DNA of 64,000 bases from Fimbriiglobus ruber (lineage in GTDB: Bacteria; Planctomycetota; Planctomycetia; Gemmatales; Gemmataceae). The stretch is taken from contig NZ_NIDE01000003.1 in the NCBI RefSeq assembly GCF_002197845.1, positions 186,001-250,000 on the forward strand, written 5' to 3'. A program made the position numbers and the translations under genes. The notes below the pieces were generated by a model. That model did not search any database and was not told where the DNA came from. It was given only the letters and a program-made list of their open reading frames with translations. Below, piece by piece: positions 62,066-64,000 of the stretch. The number at the start of each line of letters is the position of its first letter. Positions within the stretch are counted from its first letter, which is position 1.

Positions 62066-64000
62066 TATGCCGGCCACTCCCACCCGCCCCCATTTCGGTA
62101 TCGCGGCACGATTCTGCGCCCGCCGGGTGGTGGCGGGGGTGGGTTTGTTGATACTCGTGTGTGCGGTCATCCCCGCACGAGTTTCGGGCCAGCCGTCGAA
62201 AACGGCCGATTCGCCCCGCGCCGGTGCGGTCAAATTGCCGGACGGAACGATCGTCTTTTTCACCAAGAATCCCGACGAGCCCAACCCGCCGGTCAACGGC
62301 GTCCTACTCACCCCGCAAGAATACAAAACCCTGGTCGACCAAAGCGACCAGCTCAAAAAGCTCAAAGAGGCGCCCAAGCCCGTCTCCCCGAGCCGGTGTC
62401 AGGTTCGCGGCCGCGTCGAGGCGCGGGGGGATCGGTCCGTCGCCATACTCGCGATCACGTACACAGTCCAAACGACGAGCCCGTGGAAGACGGTCGCCCT
62501 GGGCGGGCAGCGGGCGTTTCCGACCACGGCACGGTTCGCGGACGGCAAACTGCCGATCCTGGCGACCGGCCCCGATGGCTTGACGGTCGGGATCGAGGCC
62601 CCGGGGGTCCACACCCTCACGGTCGAATACGAGGCTCCGGTTCGCGCGCGGGTGGCCGCCGCCGGACCGAAGGGCGACCTCGGGTTCGACCTGGGATTGC
62701 CGGGGGCGTCGATCACACTCTTCTCGTTCGACGTCCCCTCTGGTGTTAAGAAGGTGAACATCGGCGTCCGGGAATCGGGTGAAATCAAGTGGGCGACTGA
62801 AGAACCCGCCGCACTGGCGAAGAAGGCAGACCAGCCCACCTACCCACTCGGAGGAACGGACCTCCTTGAATTGTCCTGGGACGCACCCTCAGTGGCGCCC
62901 GGCGCGGTGGAGGCCGTGCTGACGGCGGACACGGACGTCGTCGTTCGGGTCAGCGAAGTGCAGATCGAAACCGTGGCGAGTTTCCGCCTCCGCGGCCCGG
63001 CCCGCGAATGTCTCCTCGCACTCCCACCCGGTGCGGACGTGTCGCCACCCGAGCGGGTAACCCCGACGCCGTTGGTTAAGCCCGCCAACCCGACGACCGG
63101 CCCCCCAGTGCCGGCGGTTCCGGAAGTACCACTCCCGTCGCCCACGTCCGCCGGCCCGCAACTGATTCGCCCGTCGGACCCGAACAAGCCGGTCTGGACG
63201 TTCCGGCCCCCGGAAGGTGCGGTCGGGGAGTGGCGGGTGACCGCGACCGTCGTTCACCCGCGGCCGAAGGCGAACGACGGGCGGTACAAGGGACCGTACG
63301 CGGTCGGGCCGTTCGCCGTCCTGACGGCCGCGCGGCAGACGGGGACGGTCAAGGTCGTTGCCCCGCCCGCCATCCGCGTTCGCTTCAAGCCCGTACACGG
63401 GGATTTGCGCCGGCCCGACGTGCCACTTGGTGAAGACGATCTGGTGGGGCTGTTCAAATTCACGACCGCGGGCACCCCGGGCGGGAAACAGTACCCGGCC
63501 CCGTTGCTCGAATTCGAGGCCGCCCCCGCCCGCGTCTTTCTCCAGGTCCAGCCGACGTACACCTTCCAATGGACCGAGGCCGGATGGAAACTCAGGGTCG
63601 ACGCGCGCGTGACTCCCGTGCGCAAAGATGTCGACGAGATCGCCATCGAAGTCCCGTCCGTGTGGCAGGTCGACGACGTGACCACGTCGACCACGAAGAA
63701 GCCCGAAGTTCGGGTCGATAAGGACACCGGCTCGCTCCGCAACCTGACGGTGCTGCTCGACAGCCCCGAGAAAGCCCCGTTCGACCTGACCCTGACCGCG
63801 ACCGCTCCCGTCCCCCCCGCGGGCCAGCTGGCCTCCTTCCCGGTCCCGCGGTTTGCCCCGGCGATCGAGCAAGGGGCGAAGGTCTCAGCCACGGTTCAGG
63901 ACGGGCTCGAAGTCCAGGGGACGGCGACATCCGCGACCGCGCCGGCCGGTGCGGCGGGGCAGGATCTGGCATCGATCCAGACGGGGCCGCGGGGGCCGGG
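62066..64000 (+). CDS. Large secreted protein of unknown function, 3' end outside window
   Basis: The frame is open from ATG 62066 to the window end (645 codons so far), with GGAGG 10 bases upstream of the start. A hydrophobic leader (VVAGVGLLILVCAVIPARVS) is followed by a short coiled stretch (YKTLVDQSDQLKKLKEAPKP). The rest is beta-rich and Pro/Asp-rich, without a family I recognise: SRCQVRGRVEARGDRSVAIL, then TARFADGKLPILATGPDGLT, and repeated Ig-like strands. Its organisation suggests a cell-surface or periplasmic beta-sandwich protein. Codon use is normal for the window. Function unknown. Confidence 0.75.

Overview
The window is high-GC, gene-dense bacterial chromosome, almost certainly from a planctomycete and probably Gemmataceae-like. 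The diagnosis rests on several families typical of that phylum: DUF1501 and DUF1552 proteins with twin-arginine leaders, a DUF1559 prepilin-type protein, a secreted sulfatase, Gfo/Idh oxidoreductases with Tat leaders, a secreted PPC/Ig-like protein, a planctomycete-style Ser/Thr kinase with a DMG in place of DFG, and a giant FG-GAP/Calx-beta protein with an N-terminal LESR motif. No rRNA, tRNA, CRISPR array or recognisable insertion sequence was seen.

Layout. 1-13.5 kb: end of a PlsC acyltransferase, DUF1501 protein, a double alpha/beta-hydrolase, a 35-bp direct repeat pair, DUF1559 protein, exported DUF1508 protein, a circularly permuted ATP-grasp enzyme, a PQQ-type beta-propeller, a methyltransferase, an ilvN-type regulatory subunit overlapping a small conserved gene, and a secreted PPC-domain protein. 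14-19 kb: a 1407-residue hybrid histidine kinase (GAF, four PAS, HisKA/HATPase, two REC, HPt) with a partner response regulator carrying a Cys4 C-terminal module. 19.2-23 kb: tyrA overlapping a PurS-PurL fusion, then a perfect 40-bp inverted repeat. 23-31 kb: Gfo/Idh oxidoreductase, MFS carrier with a periplasmic insert, Ser/Thr kinase, DMT exporter and Fsr-type MFS exporter. 31-39.5 kb: an OGT-like TPR glycosyltransferase divergent from the giant surface protein. 39.5-48 kb: NhaA, REC/coiled-coil protein, HrpB helicase, a polar amino acid ABC importer with fused binding protein and permease plus its ATPase, an FMN reductase, and a DinB/YfiT protein.

48-61 kb is the accessory part. It holds an orphan SUKH immunity protein, a DUF1552 protein, and a Mu-type portal protein (DUF935) whose C-terminus is fused to a WHH (HNH/Endo VII) nuclease toxin. 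The portal gene is interrupted by one in-frame TAA and followed at once by a SUKH immunity gene. No other phage gene is present. Next come a zinc-type ABC binding protein and ATPase with no adjacent permease, a sulfatase and UppP. Then there is a two-gene cassette of an OLD/RecF-like AAA ATPase overlapping a small TOPRIM-like (DUF4276/RloB-like) protein, which looks like an anti-phage defence module. The window closes with rsmH away from any dcw cluster and the start of a large secreted protein that runs off the end.

The two most noteworthy systems are the portal-WHH toxin with its SUKH immunity gene (50632-53822) and the ATPase/TOPRIM-like pair (58613-60777). Both contain stretches visibly richer in A/T than the housekeeping genes around them, consistent with horizontal acquisition.
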